This document shows positions 1-7,960 of a stretch of DNA of 64,000 bases, one piece after another. The stretch lies in contig NZ_CAACVB010000003.1 of the NCBI RefSeq assembly GCF_900659635.1, positions 38,335 through 102,334 on the forward strand, given 5' to 3'. Source of the stretch: Actinomadura roseirufa. Lineage in GTDB: Bacteria; Actinomycetota; Actinomycetes; Streptosporangiales; Streptosporangiaceae. The position numbers were made by a program, and so were the translations under genes. Each line of letters opens with the position of its first letter. Position 1 is the stretch's first letter. A model generated the notes under the pieces. The model made no database searches and was not told the origin of the DNA. It saw only the letters and a list, made by a program, of their open reading frames with translations.

Positions 1-132
1 CGCGTACAGGGCTCCCACTGCCGTGCCGTAGGCGGCGCCGCCGGGCTCGCCGCGCCCGGTGATCGCCAGGCCCGTCACCGGCCCGAACTCGGCCAGCTCC
101 GGCTCGTGCGCCGCGTCGTACCAGTTCTTCAC
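1..132 (-). CDS. GyrI-like small-molecule-binding domain protein (partial, N-terminus only)
   Basis: The first 44 codons of a leftward gene run off the window edge. The GTG start (132-130) overlaps the TGA stop of the MerR gene in a GTGA arrangement, so the two are probably translationally coupled. The N-terminus, with GPVTGLAITGRGEPGG followed by AAYGTAVGALYA, resembles the opening of GyrI-like/YdhR-type ligand-binding proteins (a strand, a Gly-rich turn, then an Ala-Tyr helix). The neighbouring MerR regulator carries the same kind of ligand-binding domain, which fits. The body of the protein lies outside the window, so the call rests on about 40 residues. Confidence 0.6.
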   Translation of the reverse strand, partial: MKNWYDAAHEPELAEFGPVTGLAITGRGEPGGAAYGTAVGALYA

Positions 133-887
133 TCGTCCTCCAGTCGGATCATCACCTGGGTCTTCAGGCGTTCGGGGGCGGTGGTGGCGGGGTCGTCGAG
201 ATAGACCTCGCGCACCGGGCCGCCGGGGACGTGGCCGTGGTCGCCGAACCACGCGAGCACGCCGTGCACCGTGAGCGGGATCTCCTCGTACGGGCCGGTA
301 TGGGTGGCCGCCGCGAACGCGCCGCCGGGCAGCAGGTCACCGCCGTCCGGGGCCTCCATCACCACGCGGACGTCGAACTCCTCGGCCATGTCCAGCGGGA
401 ACAGCCCGACCAGCGCGCCGGACGGAGCCCGGCCGGACAGCAGCCGCCGCACGCACGCCGACGTCGCCGCGGCGATCGTCGTGGGCGTCGCCGCCTCGCG
501 CGCCGTCGCGACCCGGCGGGCCGGCTCGCGGACCACCGACACCGCCGCCTCCGGCAGCCCGCCCGCCAGCACGCGCTCCAGCAGCGCGAGGGCACGGCGG
601 CGCCGGGCGATGTCGTCCTCGATCCGGTCCCGCGCGGCCCGCAGCGCCTCGGCGCCGCCGTCACCGGACAGCACCCGCGCCACCGCGGGCAGGGGCACCT
701 CCAGCGTCCGCAGCAGGCCGATCGTCAGCGCGTCCCGGGCCTGCGCGGGCCGGTAGTACCGGTAGCCGGAGGCGGGGTCGGTCCACGCCGGGGCGAGCAG
801 CCCCAGATCGTCATAGTGCCGCAGCTGCTTGACGCTCAGCCGGCACAGCCGCGCGAAGCGCCCGATGGGCAGGAGATCGTCGCTCAC
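129..887 (-). CDS. MerR-family transcriptional regulator with C-terminal GyrI-like effector domain
   Basis: 252 aa, GTG start. Residues 5-75 form a MerR winged helix (LPIGRFARLC, then LRHYDDLGLLAPA and SGYRYYRP), followed by a dimerisation helix rich in Arg/Ala/Leu (about 80-125) and a GyrI-like ligand-binding domain (about 140-250, with AAATHTGPYEEIP and VREVYLDDP). This is the BmrR/BltR layout, in which a bound small cationic or aromatic ligand makes the dimer twist a promoter with an over-long spacer. A 25-bp palindrome lies immediately upstream (899-923), so autoregulation is likely. It is followed by a stop-start-overlapping GyrI-like gene. Ligand and targets cannot be read from the sequence. 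Confidence 0.9.
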   Translation of the reverse strand: MSDDLLPIGRFARLCRLSVKQLRHYDDLGLLAPAWTDPASGYRYYRPAQARDALTIGLLRTLEVPLPAVARVLSGDGGAEALRAARDRIEDDIARRRRALALLERVLAGGLPEAAVSVVREPARRVATAREAATPTTIAAATSACVRRLLSGRAPSGALVGLFPLDMAEEFDVRVVMEAPDGGDLLPGGAFAAATHTGPYEEIPLTVHGVLAWFGDHGHVPGGPVREVYLDDPATTAPERLKTQVMIRLEDE

Positions 888-898
888 ACCCCAAGCCT

Positions 899-923
899 GG
901 ACTCTCCCACTGTGGAAGAGTCC
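899..923 (-). promoter_or_regulatory. MerR-type operator (25-bp near-perfect palindrome)
   Basis: GGACTCT (899-905) and AGAGTCC (917-923) are perfect inverted arms. The 11-nt centre continues the symmetry (CCAC-T-GTGG) with one mismatched pair (906/916). The palindrome begins 11 bases upstream of the GTG of the MerR gene. This is the size and form of operators bound by MerR dimers between the -35 and -10 elements. Confidence 0.75.
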
Positions 924-929
924 AGCTCA

Positions 930-2024
930 TCAGGGGCGCGCCTTCAAACCGGTGCAGGCGCGCAGGCCGTTCCAGCGCGTGACCTCCGCCGCCGCGGCGG
1001 CGCCCGTCAGGGGGATCGGGATGCCGCCGGAGATACGGGCGGGCTTCCATTTCGCGGCGGTGACCTTGGCGCCCTGCACGCGCAGGAGCAGCACCCCGGA
1101 GTTGGCCGTCTGGCCCGACGCGGACGAGAACACGAAGTTGCCCATGCCGTAGTGCACGTACTTGCCGTCCATGAAGCCGCCGCCCAGCGGGACGTGCGCG
1201 TGGCCGCCGACCACGATGTCCGCCCCCGCCGCGGTGAGCTGCCTGGCCAGCTCCTGCTGGCGCGGCAGCGGGCACGCGTTGAGCTCCTGCCCCCAGTGCA
1301 GGTGGACGATCACGACGTCCGCGCCCTTGCGCGCGTCCTTCACCGCCTGGACCATCCGGGGGATGTTCTTGGCGGAGGCGAGGCCGCCCTTGGTGTCGGT
1401 CGCCGTCCACGCCTCGATCAGGTTGTCGTCCAGCACCTGCGTGGCGCCGACGACCGCGACGCGGTTGCCCTTCACGGTGAAGCGCCGCGCGCGGTACGCC
1501 TCGTCGGCGTTGCGGCCGATCCCGACGACGGGGAACCCCGTCCGCTTGATCGCGGCGAGGGAGTCGCGGAGCCCGCCCTCCATGTAGTCCATGCCGTGGT
1601 TGTTGGCCATGGACGTGACGTCGACCCCGGCGGCCTTCAGCGCCGTGAACGCCGTCGCGGGGGCGCGGAACGTGAACTCCTTGCCCGGCGCCCTCGTCCC
1701 GCCGGTGGTGATCGCGGTCTCCAGGTTGACCATCGCGAGGTCGGCGGCGCGGAGCGTCGTGGCGACCGGGCCGAGCGCCGTCTTCGGGGAGGCGAGGCGC
1801 GAGCGCAGCGATCCCTCGAAGTGGGTGTCGCCGCCGAACGCGATCGTGAACGCCCGCTGGGCGACCGGCGCGGCCTCCCGGCCGCCGCCCTTGGCGGGGG
1901 CGGACGGCGGCGCCGGCGGCGGCGTCCCCTTGGCCCCGGATCCGCCCGAGCCACCGCCGCACGCGGCCGCCACCAGCGCCGCGACCCCCGTCACGGCCGC
2001 CAGGGCCCTCGTGTTCCCCCGCAT
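930..2024 (-). CDS. CapA-family protein, secreted lipoprotein, copy 1
   Basis: 364 aa. The ATG at 2024 is chosen because AGGGGAGG lies 5 bases upstream. The N-terminus is a lipoprotein signal (hydrophobic ALAAVTGVAALVAAAC; lipobox cysteine at about residue 20), followed by a Pro/Ala/Gly-rich linker. The body has the calcineurin-like CapA motifs in order: AFGGDTHFEG, MVNLETAIT, MANNHGMDY, HLHWGQELN and VVGGHAHV. CapA-family proteins take part in poly-gamma-glutamate or capsule-related surface chemistry, but most actinobacterial members are uncharacterised metallophosphatase-like proteins. The next gene upstream is a clear paralogue, so a tandem duplication is likely. No polymer synthetase genes (capB/capC) are nearby. 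Confidence 0.85.
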   Translation of the reverse strand: MRGNTRALAAVTGVAALVAAACGGGSGGSGAKGTPPPAPPSAPAKGGGREAAPVAQRAFTIAFGGDTHFEGSLRSRLASPKTALGPVATTLRAADLAMVNLETAITTGGTRAPGKEFTFRAPATAFTALKAAGVDVTSMANNHGMDYMEGGLRDSLAAIKRTGFPVVGIGRNADEAYRARRFTVKGNRVAVVGATQVLDDNLIEAWTATDTKGGLASAKNIPRMVQAVKDARKGADVVIVHLHWGQELNACPLPRQQELARQLTAAGADIVVGGHAHVPLGGGFMDGKYVHYGMGNFVFSSASGQTANSGVLLLRVQGAKVTAAKWKPARISGGIPIPLTGAAAAAEVTRWNGLRACTGLKARP

Positions 2025-2146
2025 CGGGCCTCCCCTGATCGGTTCGGCCCCAGCATCCCACGCCCCCGTCGCGGCCCGGCCGGACGGCTCCACCCGGGAG
2101 GTTTCACCGCACGGTGCGGGCGATGATTCACGTGAAACCGGCCGGA

Positions 2147-3205
2147 TCAGGCCACATCCGCGCAGCGGCGCAGGGCCTGCCACTGCGTGCGGGCCTGCTC
2201 GGCGGCCGTCCCGGTGAGCGGCCGCGGGACGCCACCGGAGATCTCCGCGGGCGCCCAGTCCGCCCGCGTGACCCGCCTGCTCTTGGCGTTCGGGTCGAAC
2301 GCCAGGGTGAGGACGCCGCTCTGGGCCGTCCGCCCGCTGGCGTTGTAGAAGACGAAGTTGCCGAGGCCGTAGTGCACGTACGCGCCGCTCTTGGCGTAGC
2401 CGCCCGCCAGCAGGACGTGCGCGTGGCTGCCGACGATCGCGTCCGCCCCGGCACCCGCGAGCTGGGCGGCGAGCTCCCGCTGAACGGGGGTGGCGCACGA
2501 GTTGAGCTCCTGCCCCCAGTGCAGGTCGACGATCACCACGTCGGAGTCCTCGCGGGCGTCCTTCACCGCCTGGACCAGGCGCGGGACGTTCTTGGCGGAG
2601 GCCAGCCCGGCCTTGGCGTCGGTCGCCGTCCACGCCTCGACCAGGTTGTCGTCCAGCACCTGCGTGGCACCGATGATCGCGACCTTGGCGCCCTTGACGG
2701 TGACGCGGTGCGGCCGGAACGCCTCACCGGAGTTGCGGCCGATGCCGACGACGGGGAACCCGGCCTGCCGGGCGGCGGCGAGCGAGTCCTGAAGGCCGGT
2801 CTCGCCGTAGTCCATGCCGTGGTTGTTGGCCATCGTCGCCACGTCCACCCCGGCGGACTTCAGCGCGCGGAAGGCCGTCGGCGGCGCCCGGAACGTGAAC
2901 TGCTTGGCGGCCGGGGTACCGCCCGCGGTGACGGCGGTCTCCAGGTTGACCATCGCGAGGTCCGCGCGCCGCAGCTGATCCGCGACCGGGCCGAGCGCGG
3001 TGCCGGGGGACGTGTCGAGCCGCGTGCGCAGCTCCCCCTCGAAATGGACGTCGCCGCCGAACGCGATCGTGAACGGCTTGCCCGCCGCCTTCTCCTGGCC
3101 GGTGGCCGACGACAGCGCCCCGCAGCCCCCCGCCGTGAGGGCCACGGCGAGGGCGAGCCCTCCCATCAGGGCGGACGCCCGTCCCGTCCCGCGTGCGACT
3201 GCCAT
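2147..3205 (-). CDS. CapA-family protein, secreted lipoprotein, copy 2
   Basis: 352 aa. ATG at 3205, with AAGGGGAGG 5 bases upstream; longer frames to 3337 are possible but lack a ribosome-binding site. The lipoprotein signal ends in a TAGGC lipobox (residues 20-24). The motifs match copy 1: AFGGDVHFEG, MVNLETAVT, MANNHGMDY, DLHWGQELN and IVGSHAHV. It lacks the Pro-rich linker of copy 1. It is transcribed away from the Fur/catalase genes across a 151-bp divergent spacer holding an inverted repeat, so the Fur-type regulator could also act on it (inference). Confidence 0.85.
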   Translation of the reverse strand: MAVARGTGRASALMGGLALAVALTAGGCGALSSATGQEKAAGKPFTIAFGGDVHFEGELRTRLDTSPGTALGPVADQLRRADLAMVNLETAVTAGGTPAAKQFTFRAPPTAFRALKSAGVDVATMANNHGMDYGETGLQDSLAAARQAGFPVVGIGRNSGEAFRPHRVTVKGAKVAIIGATQVLDDNLVEAWTATDAKAGLASAKNVPRLVQAVKDAREDSDVVIVDLHWGQELNSCATPVQRELAAQLAGAGADAIVGSHAHVLLAGGYAKSGAYVHYGLGNFVFYNASGRTAQSGVLTLAFDPNAKSRRVTRADWAPAEISGGVPRPLTGTAAEQARTQWQALRRCADVA

Positions 3206-3315
3206 GGCGGCCTCCCCTTTCGACATCCTTCGCAAGGCTTGGACACCGGTGATCATGGGGAGGTTCAGGACATGGCCGCACGGGCACGGGGGACGCGGCA
3301 CCACTCCTAAGACGT

Positions 3316-3337
3316 ATGATTCGTTCTCTTGAATCAT
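3316..3337. promoter_or_regulatory. Fur/CatR-type inverted repeat between capA copy 2 and the Fur-catalase genes
   Basis: ATGATTC (3316-3322), an 8-nt spacer, then GAATCAT (3331-3337): a perfect 7-bp inverted repeat in an AT-rich pocket. It lies 20 bases ahead of the Fur-type start codon and between divergent genes. The form resembles peroxide-responsive Fur-family boxes that autoregulate furA/catR-catalase operons. Confidence 0.65.
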
Positions 3338-3356
3338 TCATGTTTGAGGGGATAGG

Positions 3357-3827
3357 TTGAGCCGCATGACCGCGTCCGGTAACCGGGGGACGACGACCGC
3401 CGCCGAGGAGCTCCGCGCCGCGGGCCTCCGGGTGACGGCGGCCCGCGTGGCGATCCTCGACACCGTCCGCGCCGGGGACCACCTCGGCGTCGACGCCATC
3501 GCCGAAGGCGCGCGCGAACGCGTGGGCCACGTCTCCCTCCAGGCCGTGTACGAGGCCCTGCACGCCATGACCGGGAAGGGCATCGTCCGCCGGATCGAGC
3601 CCGCCGGAAGCCCGGCCCGGTTCGAGGGACGGGTCGGAGACAACCACCACCACCTCGTCTGCCGCAGTTGCGGAGCGGTCGCGGACGTCGACTGCGCCGT
3701 GGGGAACAGCCCCTGCCTGGAACCGATCAGCGATGCCGGTTTCCTGGTCGACGAGGCGGACGTCACCTTCTGGGGCCTGTGCCCCGCCTGCCGCGAAGCC
3801 GCGCCGCCCCGGCAGACGGCCGGATGA
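3357..3827 (+). CDS. furA: Fur-family peroxide-type regulator (CatR/FurA-like)
   Basis: 156 aa if started at TTG 3357, where GAGGGG sits 5 bases upstream; an ATG three codons on (3366) is the alternative but is poorly placed for that site. Winged helix at about residues 15-85 (RAAGLRVTAARVAILD, HVSLQAVYEALHAM), then the metal-binding half with the His cluster DNHHHLVCRSCG and the CPAC near the C-terminus, consistent with a structural zinc site. The gene lies 47 bases ahead of a catalase, the classical furA-kat or catR-catA arrangement in which the regulator represses both genes until oxidised by peroxide. Confidence 0.88.
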   Translation: MSRMTASGNRGTTTAAEELRAAGLRVTAARVAILDTVRAGDHLGVDAIAEGARERVGHVSLQAVYEALHAMTGKGIVRRIEPAGSPARFEGRVGDNHHHLVCRSCGAVADVDCAVGNSPCLEPISDAGFLVDEADVTFWGLCPACREAAPPRQTAG

Positions 3828-3874
3828 GCCTTCGCGAATCAGCATCACCCACGGAGCAAGGAGGAACCGCGCAC

Positions 3875-5329
3875 ATGTCCGAGAGGCCCACCACCACGAC
3901 GGACGCCGGCATCGCCGCGCCGAGCGACGAGCACTCGCAGTCGATCGGCCCGAACGGCCCGCTCCTGCTGCAGGACCACTACCTCATCCAGAAGATGGCG
4001 CACTTCAACCGCGAGCGCGTGCCCGAGCGGGTGGTGCACGCCAAGGGCGGCGGCGCCTTCGGCGTCCTGGAGATCACCGAGGACGTCAGCCAGTACACCA
4101 AGGCGGGCCTCTTCCAGCCCGGCGCCCGCACCGAGTCCCTCGTCCGCTTCAGCACGGTCGCGGGCGAGCTCGGCAGCGCCGACTCCGGCCGCGACCCGCG
4201 CGGATTCGCGATCAAGTTCTACACCGAGGACGGCAACTACGACCTCGTCGGCAACAACACGCCGGTCTTCTTCATCCGCGACCCGCAGAAGTTCTCGGAC
4301 TTCATCCACTCGCAGAAGCGCCGCGCCGACAACCACCTGCGCGACAACAACATGCAGTGGGACTTCTGGACGCTGTCCCCCGAGTCGGCCCACCAGGTCT
4401 CGTTCCTGATGACCGACCGCGGTACCCCCTTCTCGTGGCGCCACATGAACGGGTACGGCTCGCACACGTTCCTCTGGTACAACGCCGCCGGCGAGAAGTT
4501 CTGGGTCAAGTACCACTTCAAGACCGACCAGGGCATCAAGAACCTCACCGGCGAGGAGGCCGACGCCCTCCTGGCCGTCGACGCGGACGTGCACCTGCGC
4601 GACCTCTACGAGACCATCAAGCGCGGCGAGCACCCGTCCTGGACCGTCCAGGTGCAGGTCATGCCGTTCGAGGACGCGGCGGACTACCGCTTCAACCCGT
4701 TCGACCTGACCAAGGTCTGGCCGCACGCCGACTACCCGCCGATCACCATCGGCACGTGGACGCTCAACCGCAACCCGGAGAACTACTTCGCCGAGATCGA
4801 GCAGGCGAGCTTCGAGCCCGCCAACCTCGTCCCCGGCATCGGCGCCTCGCCCGACAAGATGCTCCAGGGCCGCCTGTTCTCCTACCCCGACGCCCACCGC
4901 TACCGGATCGGCCCGAACTACCTGCAGCTTCCGGTCAACCGGCCGAAGAACGCCGTGCACTCCTACAACAAGGACGGCGCGATGGCCTTCGTCAACCCGC
5001 CGGACCCGGTGTACGCGCCGAACACTGTCGGCGGCCCCGCCGCCGACCCCGAGCTGTGGAAGGGCGACAGCTACGAGGTCGCGGGCGAGATCATCCGCAG
5101 CGCCTACACGCTGCACCGCGAGGACGACGACTTCGGCCAGCCGCGCGCCCTGTGGGAGAAGGTCCTGTCCGACACCGACCGCGACCACATGGTCTCCAAC
5201 ATCGTCGGCCACGCCTCCGCGGCCGAGGTGACCGCCGACACCAAGAAGCGCGTCGTGGAGTACTGGCGCAACGTCCAGAAGGACCTGGGCGACCGCGTGG
5301 CCAAGGGCCTGGGCGTCAACGGCGCCTGA
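3875..5329 (+). CDS. katA: Heme catalase, clade-3 small-subunit type
   Basis: 484 aa, the usual length of small-subunit monofunctional catalases. It disproportionates hydrogen peroxide to water and oxygen in the cytoplasm. Visible active-site residues are His55 in RVVHAKGGGAFG, Asn127/128 in VGNNTPVFFIRD and the proximal heme-ligand Tyr337 in GRLFSYPDAHRYR. A strong AAGGAGG lies 10 bases before the ATG. It follows the Fur-type regulator closely and is followed by a terminator hairpin, so the pair forms a two-gene peroxide-response operon. No truncation or missing catalytic residue is seen. Confidence 0.97.
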   Translation: MSERPTTTTDAGIAAPSDEHSQSIGPNGPLLLQDHYLIQKMAHFNRERVPERVVHAKGGGAFGVLEITEDVSQYTKAGLFQPGARTESLVRFSTVAGELGSADSGRDPRGFAIKFYTEDGNYDLVGNNTPVFFIRDPQKFSDFIHSQKRRADNHLRDNNMQWDFWTLSPESAHQVSFLMTDRGTPFSWRHMNGYGSHTFLWYNAAGEKFWVKYHFKTDQGIKNLTGEEADALLAVDADVHLRDLYETIKRGEHPSWTVQVQVMPFEDAADYRFNPFDLTKVWPHADYPPITIGTWTLNRNPENYFAEIEQASFEPANLVPGIGASPDKMLQGRLFSYPDAHRYRIGPNYLQLPVNRPKNAVHSYNKDGAMAFVNPPDPVYAPNTVGGPAADPELWKGDSYEVAGEIIRSAYTLHREDDDFGQPRALWEKVLSDTDRDHMVSNIVGHASAAEVTADTKKRVVEYWRNVQKDLGDRVAKGLGVNGA

Positions 5330-5360
5330 CAAACCCAGTCCCCACGCAAGCCCCCAGATT

Positions 5361-5404
5361 CGGCCCGGCCACTCTCCAGAGTGTTCCGGGCCGTTTCGCC
5401 TTTT
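5361..5404 (+). terminator. Rho-independent terminator of the katA transcript
   Basis: CGGCCCGG (5361-5368) pairs with CCGGGCCG (5386-5393). An inner ACTCT/AGAGT pairing extends the stem, and a TTT...TTTT stretch follows. It starts 31 bases after the catalase stop codon. Confidence 0.8.
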
Positions 5405-5566
5405 ACAGCCCCTTATGGCGACTTGCCGGTGACCGGGAAGACCGGATTGCGGGCCCGTCGAACGGCCTCTCTCCTTCGTGCTTCGGACCGCCTCTTGACG
5501 CGCTCTCTCGGACGGCGGAAGCTACCTGGAGACAACATCAGGCAACCAAACTCGCTGGGAGCCCGC

Positions 5567-5884
5567 ATGGCATTAGATTTCGTGGGCGTTGATCCAGGAA
5601 ACCCCGACGACGACTGTCCCGCCGTTTGGGTGGACGCCGAGACGGGTGACTTCTACTTCCAGGGCGAAACGGTTACCGACCCCGACACCCTGGCATGGGT
5701 CAACTCCGACAGTCGGCTCAAGGACACGGAGTCGGTCGTACGGCTTCCCGCCGCAATGGCGCAGATCATCATGGAGGCGGCCCGTGGGCGCTACGAGCGC
5801 GGCAAGCGGCGCTTCACAGCAGAGAACCATCCCCGCCCGGCTGAGGACGTACGGACGCGGCGAGAGCAAGCCGAGCTTCGCTGA
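5567..5884 (+). CDS. Small acidic hypothetical protein of an XRE/DUF6879 cassette
   Basis: 105 aa starting MALDFVGVDPGN, with CPAVWVDAETGDFYFQG and SVVRLPAAMAQII. No characterised domain is recognised. Similar small acidic proteins precede DUF6879 and XRE-DUF5753 genes in many actinomycetes (remembered family context). The last 101 bases overlap the next gene in another frame. GC content around 5500-6400 is visibly lower than in the neighbouring catalase. The function is unknown; membership of a regulator-partner cassette is the best available statement. Confidence 0.75.
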   Translation: MALDFVGVDPGNPDDDCPAVWVDAETGDFYFQGETVTDPDTLAWVNSDSRLKDTESVVRLPAAMAQIIMEAARGRYERGKRRFTAENHPRPAEDVRTRREQAELR

Positions 5885-6371
5885 ACTGATCGGGGAATGC
5901 GCGTCCTCGGCGTTCCATCTGGAAATCCATGACTGGCACATCACTGACGACCCTCGATTCCTGGCATGGAAGGAAGGCCGCCGTCAACCCGAGGTGCCGG
6001 CGGGCAGGGCCTTCCAGGAAGCCGTACAGGACGCGGTGGCGCGAGGCGTGCAGGTTCACCGCGTCCGGCTGGTCTCCGAGCCCGTGAACGAGTACGTGCG
6101 ATGGGAGCACAGCATCACGACCGAACACAATCTCGCCATCGGCGAAGCCGTTCGCTGGCTTCCTCGCGCATTCGCCTCTACGCTTACACTCCCTGGAAAC
6201 CCGTTCTGGGTCTTTGACGGCCGACTTGTTCGCTTCTCCATCTTCGACGGAAATGGAAGCGTCGTCGGTCACCAGTTCAGCGAATCCCCAGAGGTGGCCT
6301 CGCTCTGCTCCGCTGCCTTCGAGGCGGCATGGGACCTCGCCACCGATCACGAGGACTACACGCTCGACTGA
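5784..6371 (+). CDS. DUF6879-family protein
   Basis: About 195 aa. The conserved part begins at PSFAELIGECASSAFHLE (from 5871) and runs through VARGVQVHRVRLVSEP, YVRWEHSITTEHNLAIGE, VRWLPR, FWVFDGRLVRF and a C-terminal DHEDY, all typical of DUF6879. No ATG or GTG lies directly ahead of the conserved part. The nearest in-frame candidate is GTG 5784, preceded by GGAGG at 6 bases, which makes the gene overlap its upstream neighbour by 101 bases; CTG 5841 is an alternative. DUF6879 proteins usually sit next to XRE-DUF5753 regulators, as here. The molecular role is unknown. Confidence 0.8.
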   Translation: MGATSAASGASQQRTIPARLRTYGRGESKPSFAELIGECASSAFHLEIHDWHITDDPRFLAWKEGRRQPEVPAGRAFQEAVQDAVARGVQVHRVRLVSEPVNEYVRWEHSITTEHNLAIGEAVRWLPRAFASTLTLPGNPFWVFDGRLVRFSIFDGNGSVVGHQFSESPEVASLCSAAFEAAWDLATDHEDYTLD

Positions 6372-6383
6372 TTCCGCAGACCA

Positions 6384-7244
6384 GTGCCGTCCTCTTCGTC
6401 CTCCAGCGCTCAGCAAGCCCGGCAGTCGCTGGCCGACCAACTTCGCGAGATCCGGCAAAGCGCGGGTCTGACCGCCAAGGATCTCGCGCAACGCGCGGGC
6501 TGGCATGGGAACTCCAAGGTGAGCAAGATCGAGCATGGCGCTCGGCCCGCCTCGGCCGAGGACGTCAGGATCTGGTGCAAAATCTGCGGCGTCTCCGAGC
6601 AGCGCACTAGTGAACTGCTTTTCGAACAGCGCTCAGTCGCCGGAATGTGGGTCACCTATCGGCGACTCAACCGCGCCGGCCTCAAACGGGCCCAACAATC
6701 GGTCAGGCCGATTTACGAGCGAACATCCTTCATTCGCGCTTATCAGTCGCGAACCTTCCCAGGGTTGATCCAGACCGCAGCCTTCACGACCACGACGCTG
6801 CGACAGGTACGTCTACGGCAAGGAGTCCACATCGATGATGTGGACGCTGCCGTCGCCGAGAGGATGGATCGTCAACGAGTCCTGAGAGAGGGCAACCGAC
6901 GTTTCGCGTTCATCCTCGAAGAGGCCGTACTTCATTACCGCCTCACGGGACCGGCCGCCCACGCCGAGCAACTTGGGCATCTTCTCGAAGTGATGAAACT
7001 CGCAGCGGTGTCACTTGGAATCATCCCGCTGGATGCCGAACGCCTACGGGCGAGACCCGCTGAGGGCTTCGTCATCTTTGGCGATGAGCAGGTGTCGGTA
7101 GAGCTCATCTCCGGCTACCTGAAGCTCACCCAACCGAGCGAGGTCGAGGCCTACGCGCGGGAGTTCATCGGCCTGGCGGACGCAGCTGTGTCCGGCCAGG
7201 CCGCCCGAGCTCTCATCGCCAACGCCCTGGCTGCCCTCGCCTAG
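6384..7244 (+). CDS. XRE-family regulator with DUF5753 (Scr1-type) C-terminal domain
   Basis: 286 aa, GTG start 12 bases after the DUF6879 stop. Residues 14-70 form a Cro/CI helix-turn-helix (LADQLREIRQSAGLTAKDLA, NSKVSKIEHGARPAS). From about residue 95 the protein continues as DUF5753 (PIYERTSFIRAYQSRTFPGL, VAERMDRQRVL, FILEEAVLHYR, LGIIPLD, VSVELISGYL). Actinomycetes carry many such proteins, usually with a small partner gene; some act in developmental control and some as antitoxin-like regulators. It probably controls its own operon. Confidence 0.9.
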   Translation: MPSSSSSSAQQARQSLADQLREIRQSAGLTAKDLAQRAGWHGNSKVSKIEHGARPASAEDVRIWCKICGVSEQRTSELLFEQRSVAGMWVTYRRLNRAGLKRAQQSVRPIYERTSFIRAYQSRTFPGLIQTAAFTTTTLRQVRLRQGVHIDDVDAAVAERMDRQRVLREGNRRFAFILEEAVLHYRLTGPAAHAEQLGHLLEVMKLAAVSLGIIPLDAERLRARPAEGFVIFGDEQVSVELISGYLKLTQPSEVEAYAREFIGLADAAVSGQAARALIANALAALA

Positions 7245-7485
7245 CCGGGGGCAATACTGGGCAACCTCATTGAGCCGGCCTACGCCAGGTCCGTAGCGTC
7301 GTGGTCATGAGTTTCGGTAGTCCGCGGCATGCCCGGGTTTTCGCTGGTCAGCCCGCCCGAACGGGGTGCCCGGCCGGCTCGCCGGCCTTGGCCATCGTCT
7401 CCGCCTGACGGACCCCACATCGCCCACGAAGCAGGTCCTCCCTGGGCGCGAGGCGGGACCTGCCCTCCTTCAGAGGAGGCCATCG

Positions 7486-7845
7486 ATGGCCTTTCATTGC
7501 TACCTCTGGCTCGGTGACACCGCCACGGCCCAAGGCCCCAAGCGCGACCAGTTGTGCGGCGACCTCAGCATGGCGACGCCCCCGGTCCTGACGCGGGACT
7601 GGTTGAGGAAGCCGCAGAGCATGGTGCAGCAGAAGGCCGCCACCCCGGAAGCGGCGGTGAGCTGGCTGGAAAAGGTCTTCGACCAGCACGCGGCGAAGAT
7701 GGCTCACTCGCAGGCCACGGGGATCAGCCGAGACGACCGGTTCGGGCAGGCTCTGGCGGACCTCAAGAGCGGTACCGATCTGTCGTGGGGCTTCCCGCTG
7801 GTGGGATCCAAGTATCTGGCCCTGGCCGTCATCGTCGTCGGCTGA
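7486..7845 (+). CDS. Hypothetical protein, 119 aa
   Basis: The ATG at 7486 follows GAGGAGG by 6 bases, which decides the start against the longer in-frame extension. The protein begins MAFHCYLWLGDTATAQG and contains VTRDWLRKPQSMVQQK-like basic and WLEKVF motifs, ending in a hydrophobic VGSKYLALAVIVVG. It has no signal peptide and no recognised domain. Its composition looks like a small globular beta-rich protein; structural-phage or virulence-type small proteins of similar look exist, but no assignment is justified. It is an isolated rightward gene facing the slipin gene. Confidence 0.6.
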   Translation: MAFHCYLWLGDTATAQGPKRDQLCGDLSMATPPVLTRDWLRKPQSMVQQKAATPEAAVSWLEKVFDQHAAKMAHSQATGISRDDRFGQALADLKSGTDLSWGFPLVGSKYLALAVIVVG

Positions 7846-7960
7846 GCCACTTCGCACCACCGCCGACCCGGCGAACCCTGGAAGACCGGACGAGCCGACC
7901 AGCGTCACGCCGGACCGCCTTTGTAGAGCCCCCGAGGGGCCGCCCTCCTTGGTGTCTTGG

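Noticed and set aside
231..2126. A 631-codon open frame opposite the CapA-like gene
   Set aside because: Arg/Gly/Ala-rich translation without motifs; explained by high third-position GC of the real leftward gene.
3845..5332. A 495-codon frame antisense to catalase
   Set aside because: Mirror frame of a certain gene with Val/Leu/Glu-rich composition and no domain.
7280..7483. A 67-codon leftward frame upstream of the 119-aa gene
   Set aside because: No ribosome-binding site, low-complexity start and no recognisable domain.
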